From Bacteroidales bacterium (GTDB lineage Bacteria; Bacteroidota; Bacteroidia; Bacteroidales; UBA932): 22,305 nt of DNA. A model generated the notes under the pieces. The model searched no databases and was not told the DNA's origin. It saw only the letters and a list, made by a program, of their open reading frames with translations. The translations under genes were made by a program, and so were the position numbers. Of this stretch, positions 12,842-22,305 are shown piece after piece. Numbering within the stretch: the stretch's first letter is position 1; each line of letters opens with the position of its first letter. The stretch lies in assembly GCA_024681565.1 (NCBI GenBank), contig JAILAO010000086.1, positions 1 to 22,305 on the forward strand. The letters are read 5' to 3'.

Positions 12842-13699
12842 ATGCGTAGAATCATCCTATCCCTGCTGCTGCCTGCCCTGCTTTGCTCCTGCAACGCGAT
12901 TTCGTCGCTCGTGCATGACGATCAGGTGGTGGCGAAGGTCGGGGACCACAAGCTCTACAGGTCCGAACTGGAGAGCTTCGTCCCCAACATGATCCCGTCC
13001 GAGGACAGTACCCGGCTGGCGGAGCAGTATATCAACTCCTGGGCGATGGACCTGCTGTATCTGGAGGTGGCGGAAGCAGAGCTCTCCAAGGAAGAGCTGG
13101 ACGTCAGCAAAGAACTGGAGGATTTCCGCCGTTCCCTGCTGAAGTACCGCTACGAACAGCGCTACATCAACGACCGTCTGGACACCCTGATCACGGATGA
13201 GCAGATCCGGGAGTACTACCAGGCGCACGAGGAGGATTTCGCCCTGAAGCGTCCGGTGCTCAAGGTACGCTTCGTGGACGTGATGAAGGATTCGCCCAAC
13301 AAGGACGCCATCCTCAAGATGATGAGTTCGGATGAATATGACGACGTGCAGCGGGCGGACACCCTGGCCAAGTCCACGGCGCTCCGCTATTTCGACAGTT
13401 CGGATACCTGGATGGATGCCGGCGAGCTGGCCAAATCCTTCGGCCTGGACTATGTGGAGATGCTGAGGAACATGAAGGGAGACGAGATCCGCTATGAACC
13501 GGAGGACCGGTCCGACCTGATGGTGGCCCATGTCTGCGATTTCCAGCGGACGGGTACGGCCCCTTTGGACTATTGTTCGGAGCGGATCCGGGATATCCTG
13601 ATGAGCGCCAGAAAACACGAACTGATGAACAGTTTGGAACGGGACTTGCTGGATAATGCGCTCGAGAAAAAGAATTTTGTAATCTATCAGAATGAATAA
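12842..13699 (+). CDS. SurA-N-like envelope lipoprotein without a clear parvulin domain
   Basis: This is a 285-residue protein with a short signal peptide and a likely lipidation site at C17 (PALLCSCN; Ser at -1, although Cys at -2 is atypical). ATG 12842 begins this signal; the longer frame starts within dacB. After the lipobox, VVAKVGDHKLYRSELESF followed by long helices (LAEQYINSWAMDLLYLEVAEAELS) matches the N-terminal chaperone domain of SurA/PPIases. I do not see parvulin signature residues in the C-terminal half, which is acidic and helical. The stop overlaps the start of the two-parvulin SurA homologue by 8 bp, so the pair probably cooperates in folding outer-membrane proteins in the periplasm. 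It may be annotated elsewhere as a peptidylprolyl isomerase on the N-domain alone. Confidence 0.88.
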   Translation: MRRIILSLLLPALLCSCNAISSLVHDDQVVAKVGDHKLYRSELESFVPNMIPSEDSTRLAEQYINSWAMDLLYLEVAEAELSKEELDVSKELEDFRRSLLKYRYEQRYINDRLDTLITDEQIREYYQAHEEDFALKRPVLKVRFVDVMKDSPNKDAILKMMSSDEYDDVQRADTLAKSTALRYFDSSDTWMDAGELAKSFGLDYVEMLRNMKGDEIRYEPEDRSDLMVAHVCDFQRTGTAPLDYCSERIRDILMSARKHELMNSLERDLLDNALEKKNFVIYQNE

Positions 13700-15062
13700 T
13701 CTGTTGAAAACAGCGGCGGCCGTTGCCCTGGTGTGCCTGGGTACGGTCGCGTCGGCTCAGAAGTATCATGGTATCGTGGACAAGACCGTGGCCATCGTGG
13801 GCAACGAGATGATCTCCATCTCGGATGTGGAAGCGCAGGTACAGTCGATGCGTGCCCAGGGCATGGCCTCCGAGCGGTGCCAGATCCTCGAGGGGATGAT
13901 GCAGTCCAAGCTTTTCCTGGCGCAGGCCCGTGTGGACTCCCTGGTGGTCAACCAGGACCAGGTGATCGCGCAGCTGGACCAGTATTCCGCCCAGACGCTC
14001 ACCATGGTGGGAGGCGAAGACAATCTCAGCCAATATTTCGGCAACAAGCCGCTCTATAAACTCCGTCAGGAATGGCGCAGCCAGATCGAAGAGCAGACGC
14101 TGGTCCAGCAGGAGCAGCAGGAGATCGCCAAGAACATCCCGCCCCTGACGCCCCACGACGTCAAGCAGTATCTCGATACGGCGGACGTCAGTTCGCTGCC
14201 GGTCGTCCCGATCAAATACCAGATGAGCCAGATCTGCGTCTATCCGGACCGCGAGGCGGCGGCCATCGCCGTCAAGGAACGGCTCCTGTCGATCCGGGAG
14301 CGCATCATCAACGGGGAACGTTTCGCCACGCTGGCGCGCCTGTATTCCGAAGATCCGGGCAGCGCCCGCAAGGGCGGCGAACTCGGCATGGCCTCCAAAT
14401 CCATCTTCTGGCCTGCTTTCTCCGATGCCGCGATGTCGCTCAAACCCGGCACCATCTCCCAGATCGTGGAGACCCCGGACGGCTTCCACATCATCGAAGT
14501 GCTGGAGAAAAAGGGAGACATGTTCAATGCCCGCCACATCCTGATCAAGCCCAGTTACACGCAGGAGGACCAGGACAAGGCGTTCAAGCGTCTGGACAGC
14601 CTGCGCACGGCCATCCAGGACAGTACGATTACCTTTGAACTGGCGGCCCGCTTTTATTCCGAAGACCCGGCTACGCGGACCAACGGCGGCCAGATGGCCG
14701 ACCCCAACACCGGTTCCGCCTATTTCGAAATCGACCAGCTGAAGCCGCAGGACTATGCCGCCATCCAGGGGCTGGAGGTCGGACAGATCTCCGAGCCGAT
14801 CGCCTCGCTGGACAACGAAGGCCGCGACGGCAACCTCGTCTACAAGATCGTCCGTCTGGACAAGATCGTCCCGGCGCATACGGCGACCTTCGAGACGGAC
14901 TATACCGAACTGCTGGGCATGGTCCAGAACATCAAGACAAACGAGGCGATCGACAAGTTCCTCGACGAAAAGATCGCCTCCAGCTATATCATCATCGATC
15001 CACTCTACAAAGATTGTGAGTTCTCCCGCACAGGATGGTCCAAAAAAATCAGAAACGACTGA
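13692..15062 (+). CDS. surA: Periplasmic SurA-type peptidylprolyl isomerase, two parvulin domains
   Basis: This is a 456-residue exported chaperone/prolyl isomerase for outer-membrane proteins. The signal peptide ends at ASAQ (residue 23). The SurA N-terminal domain runs about 28-165, beginning DKTVAIVGNEMISISDVE. Parvulin domain 1 is about 174-272, with FATLARLYSEDPGSARKGGELG and the terminal strand PDGFHIIEVLE. Parvulin domain 2 is about 277-390, with FNARHILIKP, the matching FELAARFYSEDPATRTNGGQM motif and LVYKIVRLD. A C-terminal helix follows (about 400-435). It overlaps the upstream lipoprotein gene by 8 bp and the downstream OstA-like gene by 28 bp, consistent with one outer-membrane assembly operon. 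The name surA reflects architecture; orthology with the proteobacterial gene is not proven. Confidence 0.95.
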   Translation: MNNLLKTAAAVALVCLGTVASAQKYHGIVDKTVAIVGNEMISISDVEAQVQSMRAQGMASERCQILEGMMQSKLFLAQARVDSLVVNQDQVIAQLDQYSAQTLTMVGGEDNLSQYFGNKPLYKLRQEWRSQIEEQTLVQQEQQEIAKNIPPLTPHDVKQYLDTADVSSLPVVPIKYQMSQICVYPDREAAAIAVKERLLSIRERIINGERFATLARLYSEDPGSARKGGELGMASKSIFWPAFSDAAMSLKPGTISQIVETPDGFHIIEVLEKKGDMFNARHILIKPSYTQEDQDKAFKRLDSLRTAIQDSTITFELAARFYSEDPATRTNGGQMADPNTGSAYFEIDQLKPQDYAAIQGLEVGQISEPIASLDNEGRDGNLVYKIVRLDKIVPAHTATFETDYTELLGMVQNIKTNEAIDKFLDEKIASSYIIIDPLYKDCEFSRTGWSKKIRND

Positions 15063-17560
15063 TTCTCTGCGCGGTTCTGTTGCTTTCCGTGCTGCCGCTG
15101 TCCGCCCAGGTGGCGGACGGTCAGACGGATTCGCTGGTACGTTTGCTCAACGCCCGCTATATCGAGCAGGTTGAAACGGACGGGAAGATGGCGCGCAAGG
15201 CCATCGAAGCCACGTTTCTGCACAACGGGACCTACCTTTCCTGCGACACGGCGTTCTGGCATGTCGAGGAAAAGATCATCAATTGTTTCGGGAATGTCCA
15301 GCTGATGCAGGGGGAGTCCGTGCTGACCAGTGAGAAGCTGGACTATCTGGTCGACGAGAACCTGGCGCAGTTCCGGGGGGCCGTCGTCCAGTTGCGCAAC
15401 AAGCAGGACAACATCCTGCGGACCAAGATCCTGGACTATAATACGCAGGACAGTCTCGCCGTTTTCCTGGGCGGGGCGTCGATGATGAGCGAGGACGGCC
15501 AGATCATCGAGAGCGATGAAGGCACCTATTCCAACGCCCTCAATTTCTTTACCTTCACCGGCAACGTCAACATGTTCACCGACTCCGTCTTCGTCCGGAC
15601 GAACCGCCTGGAATATGATTCCGATCTGGCCCGGGCGGATTTCCTGGCGGATATCGATTTCTGGAAAGAGGAGAACATGCTTTCCGCGGGAGGCGGCTGG
15701 TACGAGCGCAACCGGGAGCTGTTCTTCTTCCGGGACCATGTCCATGGTCTGGGGCGTACCCAGGAGTCCTGGAGCGACAGTCTCTACTACTACCGGAGTC
15801 CCAACGATGTACAGATGCTGGGCAATGTCCAGGTTCAGGACCAGAGCCGTAAAGTGGCGGCGATGGGAGACCGGCTGGAGTACGTGGATTCCCTGTCCCG
15901 GGTGACCCTGCAGAACCGGGCCTCCTCCGCCCTGTGGGAGGAAAAAGAAGACGGACAACGGGATACGACCTACCTGGGCGCGACCCGTTTCGTGTATCAT
16001 ACGCTGAAAAAATGCGATATCTCCGAAGAGGAGGTCAAGACGGCCGCCGGCCGTCTTGAAGAAATGCTCGGCGATCCGGTGGCGGAATACCGTCGCCGTG
16101 CGGCCCAGCAGGCCGCCGACGCGGCGGCCGAAGCCTTGAAGAATGACCCCAATGCCGGACCCCGGGGCCGCGGAGCCGCCGGGAGGAACAATCCCCGGCA
16201 GAGCATCCAGGAGCCGGGACAGGGAGCTTCCCGGCCTGTCGGAGATGTGCCGGAACCGCAGGAAGAACCTCCTGTCCCGGAAGAGACGCCGGCTCCTCCC
16301 GCGGATTCCCTGAATGTCCCCGCTGCGGACAGCCTGGCGGTCGCGCCGCCGGATACCTCCAAGATCGGTTTCCTGCTGGCCACCGGAGACGTCCGGATTT
16401 TCCGCAAGGACATGCAGGTCCGCTGCGATTCGCTGCGCTACTCCGACCTGGACTCCATCGCCCGTCTCTACAAAGACCCCATCGTGTGGAATGAGGGCAA
16501 CCGTCAGTACAATTCCGACAGTCTGTTCGTGCTGGTCCGGGACAACAAGATGGACCGGGCGAACCTCTTGTCCAATGCCTTCATCCATGTCGAGGAAAAG
16601 GGCGGCTACTATGACCAGATCAAGAGCACGGACGTCATCGCCTATTTCAACGACGCGACGGAGCTGGAGCGTTTCGATGCGCTGGGCGGGGTCAATGCCC
16701 TGTTCTATCTGGAAGAAAACGACGAGATCGCCACGGTGAACAAGGTGGAGACTTCGATGATGATGGCGACCTTCAAGGAAGGGGAGGTGCAGCACGTCTA
16801 TAATTTCGACCATCCCAAGAACGACGCCTATCCGGTCGTCCAGCTGCCCCAGGCGGACCAGAAAATCCGCGGGTTCAACTGGCAGCCCGAGCGCCGGCCG
16901 AAAGACAAATTCGACGTGACTTCGATGGTGGTGAAGGATTCCGAACGGGAGGCTTATGAGAGCCGTCCCCGGACGGAGTTCCCCCAGACGGAGCTGTATT
17001 TCCCGGGCCATATGGCCGGGGTCTACAAGTCGCTCAACGAGGCGAAGGCCCTGAAACGGAGCGATGACGGTCCCGTGGACGATACGCCGCCGGACCAGCC
17101 CCTGCCGGCCGCCCTGGATTCACTGGACCGTCCTGTCCGGGATTCCCTCGGCATTCCCGCCCTCCACGACACCCTGGACCGCCCCGTCCGGGATTCCCTG
17201 TCCGTGGCGCCCCAGGATGCTCCTGCCGACACGACCATGATGTCCGATCGGGAACTCAAACGCGCGATGCGCACCGCGCGGCGCGATGCCCGCTGGGCGG
17301 AGCTGGATGCCCGCGATGCCGAAAAGGCGTCGCGCAAGGAAGCGCGCAAAGAGGCCCGCAAGGCCCGGCGCGAGGCCAAGCGTATCGCCCGGGAGGCCAG
17401 GCAGACCGCCCTCGACGCCGCCAAACTGCAGAAATATATAGAACGCTATACACAACAAAAAGAGCGCAATGAAAGAAAACAAAAACCTGAGCCTGCCGGA
17501 GAACGCCCACCGGGAACTGAAACCGGGGGAGAGCTACCGCCCGTTGTTGAGTCCGAATGA
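15035..17560 (+). CDS. OstA/LptA-like protein with low-complexity basic C-terminus
   Basis: This is an 841-residue exported protein with a signal peptide (LLSVLPLSAQ, to residue 25). Residues about 45-360 and 443-650 consist of repeating beta-strand units with D-S-L or D-x-L turns (NGTYLSCDTAFWHVEEKIINCFGNVQL; LLATGDVRIFRKDMQVRCDSLRYS), the OstA/LptA beta-jellyroll pattern that carries LPS across the periplasm. A Pro/Glu-rich linker (about 380-440) separates the two. The C-terminal 190 residues are low complexity: an LDRPVRDSL repeat, then an Arg/Lys/Ala/Glu-rich helix (about 739-820). The last 92 bp overlap the start of the OPT transporter gene in another frame. The gene follows surA with a 28-bp overlap. 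The LPS-transport role is inferred from fold; no LptD beta-barrel is attached. Confidence 0.88.
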   Translation: MVQKNQKRLILCAVLLLSVLPLSAQVADGQTDSLVRLLNARYIEQVETDGKMARKAIEATFLHNGTYLSCDTAFWHVEEKIINCFGNVQLMQGESVLTSEKLDYLVDENLAQFRGAVVQLRNKQDNILRTKILDYNTQDSLAVFLGGASMMSEDGQIIESDEGTYSNALNFFTFTGNVNMFTDSVFVRTNRLEYDSDLARADFLADIDFWKEENMLSAGGGWYERNRELFFFRDHVHGLGRTQESWSDSLYYYRSPNDVQMLGNVQVQDQSRKVAAMGDRLEYVDSLSRVTLQNRASSALWEEKEDGQRDTTYLGATRFVYHTLKKCDISEEEVKTAAGRLEEMLGDPVAEYRRRAAQQAADAAAEALKNDPNAGPRGRGAAGRNNPRQSIQEPGQGASRPVGDVPEPQEEPPVPEETPAPPADSLNVPAADSLAVAPPDTSKIGFLLATGDVRIFRKDMQVRCDSLRYSDLDSIARLYKDPIVWNEGNRQYNSDSLFVLVRDNKMDRANLLSNAFIHVEEKGGYYDQIKSTDVIAYFNDATELERFDALGGVNALFYLEENDEIATVNKVETSMMMATFKEGEVQHVYNFDHPKNDAYPVVQLPQADQKIRGFNWQPERRPKDKFDVTSMVVKDSEREAYESRPRTEFPQTELYFPGHMAGVYKSLNEAKALKRSDDGPVDDTPPDQPLPAALDSLDRPVRDSLGIPALHDTLDRPVRDSLSVAPQDAPADTTMMSDRELKRAMRTARRDARWAELDARDAEKASRKEARKEARKARREAKRIAREARQTALDAAKLQKYIERYTQQKERNERKQKPEPAGERPPGTETGGELPPVVESE
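17123..17199 (+). repeat. 51-bp-period coding repeat in the OstA-like gene
   Basis: Two nearly identical 26-bp stretches (17123-17148 and 17174-17199) are 51 bp apart and both encode LDRPVRDSL. A third, weaker D-S-L element precedes them. The repeat lies in the low-complexity linker before the basic C-terminal helix. Confidence 0.75.
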
Positions 17561-19463
17561 GAAGCCGCTTGAAGTCACGCCTTACAGCGTGACCGTCGGC
17601 TTGTTGATGACCGTCCTTTTCTCTGCCGCCGCAGCCTATCTCGGGCTGAAGGTCGGCCAGGTCTTCGAGGCCGCCATCCCGATCGCCATCATCGCAGTCG
17701 GCCTGACCGGCGCCCTCGGCAAGCAGGGCGGACTGGGCCAGAATGTCATTATCCAGAGCATCGGCGCCTGTTCCGGCGTGGTGGTGGCGGGTGCCATCTT
17801 CACCCTTCCCGCCATCTATATCCTCGGGCTGGAAGTCAATTTCTGGCAGATGTTCCTGTCCTCGATGCTGGGCGGTTTCCTCGGGATCCTGTTCCTCATT
17901 CCTTTCCGTAAATATTTCGTGCAGGAGATGCACGGCAAATATCCTTTCCCGGAGGCGACGGCCACCACGCAGGTGCTCGTCAGCGGCGAAGGAGGTGGCA
18001 AGAGCGCCCGCACCCTGCTGGCAGCCGGTCTGATCGGCGGTCTGTACGATTTCGTCGTAGCTACCTTCGGCGCCTGGGCCGAGACGCTCAGCACCACGGT
18101 GATGCACTGGGGACAGGTGGTCGCGGACAAGGCCAAGGTCGTGCTCAAGCTCAATACCGGCGCTGCCGTGCTGGGCCTGGGCTATATCGTCGGCCTCAAG
18201 TATGCGTTCATCATCTGCTGCGGTTCGTTCCTGGTCTGGCTGGTGATCATCCCGCTGATGAATCTGATCTGGGGCGGCAGCGTCATCGACCTGATGGGCA
18301 CGGGCATCACCCAGACCATCTCGGAAATGGCTCCGGACCAGATTTTCCGGGAATATGCCCGCCATATCGGCATCGGCGGCATTGCTACGGCCGGCATCAT
18401 CGGCATCATCAAGAGCGCCGGCGTCATCAAGAGCGCGGTCGGCCTGGCCGTCGGGGAATTCTCCCGCAAGGGCAGTGCTACGGGCGTGAAGCCGGAGCGT
18501 ACCCAGGAAGACCTGCCGATGAAAACGGTCGTCTGGGGCATCGCCATCGCCCTGCTCGCCGTGTTCGCCTTCTTTGCTTTCGGCGGCGTGGTCCACACGG
18601 TCTGGCAGGCCCTGATCGGCCTGGTGATCGTGGCGGTCATTTCCTTCCTCTTCACGACGGTGGCGGCGAACGCCATCGCCATCGTGGGTACCAACCCGGT
18701 GAGCGGCATGACGATCATGACCCTGATCATCACGGCCCTCGTGCTTGTGGCCGTCGGCCTCAAGGGCAATGCCGGCATGGTGGCGGCGATGGTCATCGGC
18801 GGCGTGGTCTGCACGGCGCTGAGTACCGCCGGCGGCCTGATTACCGATTTCAAGATCGGCTACTGGATCGGCACGACCCCCAAAAAGCAGGAGACCTGGA
18901 AATTCGTCGGCATCGCCGTGGCGGCTGCGACCGTGGGCGGCGTGATGCTGATTCTCAACAAGACCTACGGCTTTACGGGCGAAGGTGCCCTGGTGGCCCC
19001 GCAGGCCAATGCGATGGCAGCCGTCATCCAGCCGATGATGAATGGCGGAAGCGCTCCCTGGCTGCTGTACGGTATCGGTGCGGTGATCGCCGTCCTGCTG
19101 ACCGTCTTCAAGGTCCCGGCCCTCGCTTTCTGCCTGGGCATGTTCATCCCGATCGATCTCAACCTCCCGCTGCTGCTCGGCGGTGCCATTTCCTGGTATG
19201 TCAGCACGCGCAGCAAGGACAAGGCCGTCAATACGGCCCGTCAGGAGAAGGGAACCCTCATCGCCAGCGGCTTCATCGCCGGCGGTGCGCTGATCGGAGT
19301 TGTCTCCGCCATCCTCAAGTTCGCCAAGGTGGACTGGTTTATGGAAGGCTGGAATACGGTCGCCGCGGGTCATGCGGCTTCCGGTGCGGAGGCGGTCGCC
19401 ATCATCCCGCTGGTCTGTATCTGTGCCTATATGATCGTTTCCTCGATGCGGAAACAATCCTAG
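17469..19463 (+). CDS. OPT-family oligopeptide transporter
   Basis: This is a 664-residue polytopic inner-membrane protein of the OPT superfamily, proton-coupled importers of small peptides (some members move metal chelates). The N-terminus (KNLSLPENAHRELKPGESY...LSPNEKPLEVTPYSVTVGLL) matches the conserved opening of bacterial OPT proteins, which fixes the start at ATG 17469 despite the 92-bp overlap with the upstream gene. Hydrophobic segments alternate with short loops through the whole length; typical motifs include AAAYLGLKVGQVFEAAIPIAI, FPEATATTQVLVSGE and VGTNPVSGMTIMTLI. About 14-16 membrane segments can be counted roughly. It is followed by pepT, an intracellular peptidase, so import and hydrolysis of peptides are encoded side by side. 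Substrate range is not readable from sequence. Confidence 0.95.
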   Translation: MKENKNLSLPENAHRELKPGESYRPLLSPNEKPLEVTPYSVTVGLLMTVLFSAAAAYLGLKVGQVFEAAIPIAIIAVGLTGALGKQGGLGQNVIIQSIGACSGVVVAGAIFTLPAIYILGLEVNFWQMFLSSMLGGFLGILFLIPFRKYFVQEMHGKYPFPEATATTQVLVSGEGGGKSARTLLAAGLIGGLYDFVVATFGAWAETLSTTVMHWGQVVADKAKVVLKLNTGAAVLGLGYIVGLKYAFIICCGSFLVWLVIIPLMNLIWGGSVIDLMGTGITQTISEMAPDQIFREYARHIGIGGIATAGIIGIIKSAGVIKSAVGLAVGEFSRKGSATGVKPERTQEDLPMKTVVWGIAIALLAVFAFFAFGGVVHTVWQALIGLVIVAVISFLFTTVAANAIAIVGTNPVSGMTIMTLIITALVLVAVGLKGNAGMVAAMVIGGVVCTALSTAGGLITDFKIGYWIGTTPKKQETWKFVGIAVAAATVGGVMLILNKTYGFTGEGALVAPQANAMAAVIQPMMNGGSAPWLLYGIGAVIAVLLTVFKVPALAFCLGMFIPIDLNLPLLLGGAISWYVSTRSKDKAVNTARQEKGTLIASGFIAGGALIGVVSAILKFAKVDWFMEGWNTVAAGHAASGAEAVAIIPLVCICAYMIVSSMRKQS

Positions 19464-19536
19464 TCGTCGAAATTCTTCTTGTCCGAATGGTCCAGTAGCC
19501 ACTGCTTGGCGAAACGGATTTTTCATTATAAAAATG

Positions 19537-19544
19537 TATATTTG
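19537..19544 (+). promoter_or_regulatory. TAnnTTTG -7 box of pepT
   Basis: TATATTTG is an exact -7 box ending 5 bp before the pepT ATG. The spacing upstream contains no TTG at the usual -33 distance; the nearest (19506-19508) is 28 bp away. With so short a gap the message would be nearly leaderless. Confidence 0.6.
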
Positions 19545-19549
19545 TAACT

Positions 19550-20782
<1,233 letters not shown>

Positions 20783-20815
20783 ACTTTGTTTAACGAAACC
20801 ACGATGGTTGACAGT

Positions 20816-21403
20816 ATGAAAAAGATTTTATTGGCAGTTGCGGTCCTGTTGCTCGGAACGGTTGCGCTCTGTGCGCAGGAAGGCCCCTATGGCATCAAGT
20901 CCGGTCACCTGAAATCTGAGAACCAGACGAGAGGCGGCCTCCAGTACAACGAAGTCTGGTTCGATGACTACGGCCTGCTTCAGAAGCAGCACAACCAGAT
21001 TATGATGGAAGGGATGGGGAATTATCACACCGAAGTCCTGATCCGCGAAGGCAAGGTCTATACCCGGGCCTGGTTCGATGAAGCGCGGCCGGACGATGCC
21101 AAGATGACCGAAGGCATCCCGGATCTCGCTTTCCAGAAAATGAGTGAAGAAGAGTTGAAGAGCCATAAGGTCGAGAGGCTCGGCACCGGGGAAGTTCTCG
21201 GCAAGACCTGCACGATCTATGCTTACAAGCAGAAATCTTTGCTCCGTACGGTCAACATCAAGGTGTGGCTTTGGGAAGGAATCACCCTGAAGATGGAAAC
21301 CCGGGGCCCCCTCGGAGCCAACAACGATATGATCGTGACCGAGTTCGTCGAGAATCCCAGGATTCCCGCATCCACGTTCGACCTTCCTGCGGTGGTGAAG
21401 TGA
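20816..21403 (+). CDS. Secreted LolA/DUF4412-like protein, function unknown
   Basis: This is a 195-residue exported protein. ATG 20816 (MKKILLAVAVLLLGTVALCAQ) gives the best signal peptide; ATG 20804 (MVDSMKK...) is an alternative. The mature part is a string of beta-strands with interspersed aromatic residues (YNEVWFDDYGLLQKQHNQ, HTEVLIREGKVYTRAWFDE, TVNIKVWLWEGITLKMETRG) and ends PRIPASTFDLPAVV, a closing pattern common in LolA-fold and DUF4412 proteins. This suggests a periplasmic lipid- or lipoprotein-binding shell, but I would not assign a substrate. The sequence before it (AAACTTTG, one mismatch from the -7 box, at about 20783-20790) is a weak promoter candidate. The gene ends 38 bp before a strong terminator. 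Confidence 0.85.
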   Translation: MKKILLAVAVLLLGTVALCAQEGPYGIKSGHLKSENQTRGGLQYNEVWFDDYGLLQKQHNQIMMEGMGNYHTEVLIREGKVYTRAWFDEARPDDAKMTEGIPDLAFQKMSEEELKSHKVERLGTGEVLGKTCTIYAYKQKSLLRTVNIKVWLWEGITLKMETRGPLGANNDMIVTEFVENPRIPASTFDLPAVVK

Positions 21404-21441
21404 TTTTTCGGAAAATATCAGCCATGCCGGCACCCTCTCTG

Positions 21442-21473
21442 TATCCCGGGCAGCGCCCCGGGATAATTTTTTT
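21442..21473 (+). terminator. Rho-independent terminator separating protein genes from the rRNA unit
   Basis: TATCCCGGG (21442-21450) and CCCGGGATA (21457-21465) form a perfect 9-bp stem with a 6-nt loop (21451-21456). Seven T residues (21467-21473) follow after one A. It should end transcription of the upstream gene and isolate the 23S rRNA promoter 19 bp downstream. Confidence 0.93.
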
Positions 21474-21491
21474 AAATATTTTCTGAAAAAA

Positions 21492-21522
21492 TTTGGAAGT
21501 TCAAAAAAAGTGCGTACCTTTG
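21492..21522 (+). promoter_or_regulatory. Strong Bacteroidota-type promoter of the 23S rRNA gene
   Basis: TTTG (21492-21495) is followed after exactly 19 bp by TACCTTTG (21515-21522), a perfect match to the -33/-7 consensus. The flanks are A-rich (AAAAAATTTGGAAG, CAAAAAAAG), as is usual for strong rRNA promoters. The next gene downstream is 23S rRNA, not 16S rRNA. Confidence 0.88.
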
Positions 21523-21736
21523 CCGTCCCTTCCGATGAGGGAACTCTGAAGAGGGATTTGAGAGATCATTGACAATACTGAGAGAGATAACGAGGTAAAG
21601 AAGTTAAAAGAGATTATAGTCTGTATAATGAAATTCGAGTTTTTTCGAGTTGCGTAATAGGGACTGCAATTTCAAGGCAAACGAGTAATAAATTTACGAG
21701 ACGAACAAAGAAGTCGCGTAGATTCACTTAAGTACG
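21523..21736 (+). other. Leader of the 23S rRNA transcript
   Basis: This stretch of about 214 bp between promoter and mature 23S has no open reading frame and no tRNA. It contains GATCATTGACAATACTGAG (near 21565), which resembles the conserved spacer sequence found before 23S in Bacteroidota rRNA operons, and a direct TTCGAG repeat around 21640. It probably carries antitermination and processing signals; the partner strand for the processing stem would lie past the window. Confidence 0.6.

Positions 21737-22305
<569 letters not shown>

Noticed and set aside
11572..12894. 440-codon minus-strand open frame
   Set aside because: It is antisense to dacB, whose three active-site motifs are intact.
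13314..14879. 521-codon minus-strand open frame
   Set aside because: It is antisense to the SurA gene. The translation is low-information and has no domain pattern.
15005..17011. 668-codon minus-strand open frame
   Set aside because: It is antisense to the OstA-like gene, which has a signal peptide and repeated beta-units.
17256..19526. 756-codon minus-strand open frame
   Set aside because: It is antisense to the OPT transporter. The His/Asp/Gly/Arg-rich composition is the usual mirror of a hydrophobic GC-rich membrane gene.

Overview
The window looks like a GC-rich member of the Bacteroidota, probably Bacteroidales. The evidence is Bacteroidota-type promoters (TTG or TTTG, about 19-21 bp, then TAnnTTTG) before many genes, no reliance on strong Shine-Dalgarno sites, DUF4252 proteins beside an ECF sigma factor, secreted proteins whose signal peptides end in AQ, and a Bacteroidota-like 23S rRNA 5' end. 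Genus cannot be fixed from this sequence alone.

Layout. Bases 1-5042 are all on the minus strand: a 3'-truncated GH54 alpha-L-arabinofuranosidase lipoprotein, a tightly overlapping four-gene cassette (DUF4252, ECF sigma factor, one-TM putative anti-sigma, DUF4252), and a secreted L,D-transpeptidase closed by a rho-independent terminator. A compact divergent promoter region (5043-5130) then drives a secreted right-handed beta-helix protein distantly like pectinesterases, followed by an SH3/NlpC-P60 peptidoglycan peptidase. This run converges with a minus-strand pair for phospholipid synthesis (PLD-type cardiolipin synthase, then a CDP-alcohol phosphatidyltransferase).

From 10.9 kb everything is on the plus strand. 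A 97-residue helical protein is translationally coupled to dacB (PBP4). Next come an outer-membrane-biogenesis group (SurA-N-like lipoprotein, two-parvulin SurA-type PPIase, large OstA/LptA-like protein) that overlaps an OPT-family oligopeptide transporter. Then follow pepT, a LolA/DUF4412-like secreted protein and a strong terminator. The window ends inside a 23S rRNA gene.

How the genes fit together. Most of the region serves the cell envelope: peptidoglycan trimming and cross-linking (L,D-transpeptidase, NlpC/P60, PBP4), outer-membrane protein and LPS assembly (SurA, OstA) and phospholipid synthesis. Peptide salvage (OPT plus PepT) and plant cell-wall glycan use (GH54, beta-helix protein) make up the rest. 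The most unusual feature is the 23S rRNA gene. It has its own near-perfect promoter about 215 bp upstream, directly behind a terminator and a protein gene, with no 16S rRNA or tRNA before it. No mobile element, CRISPR array or tRNA was seen.
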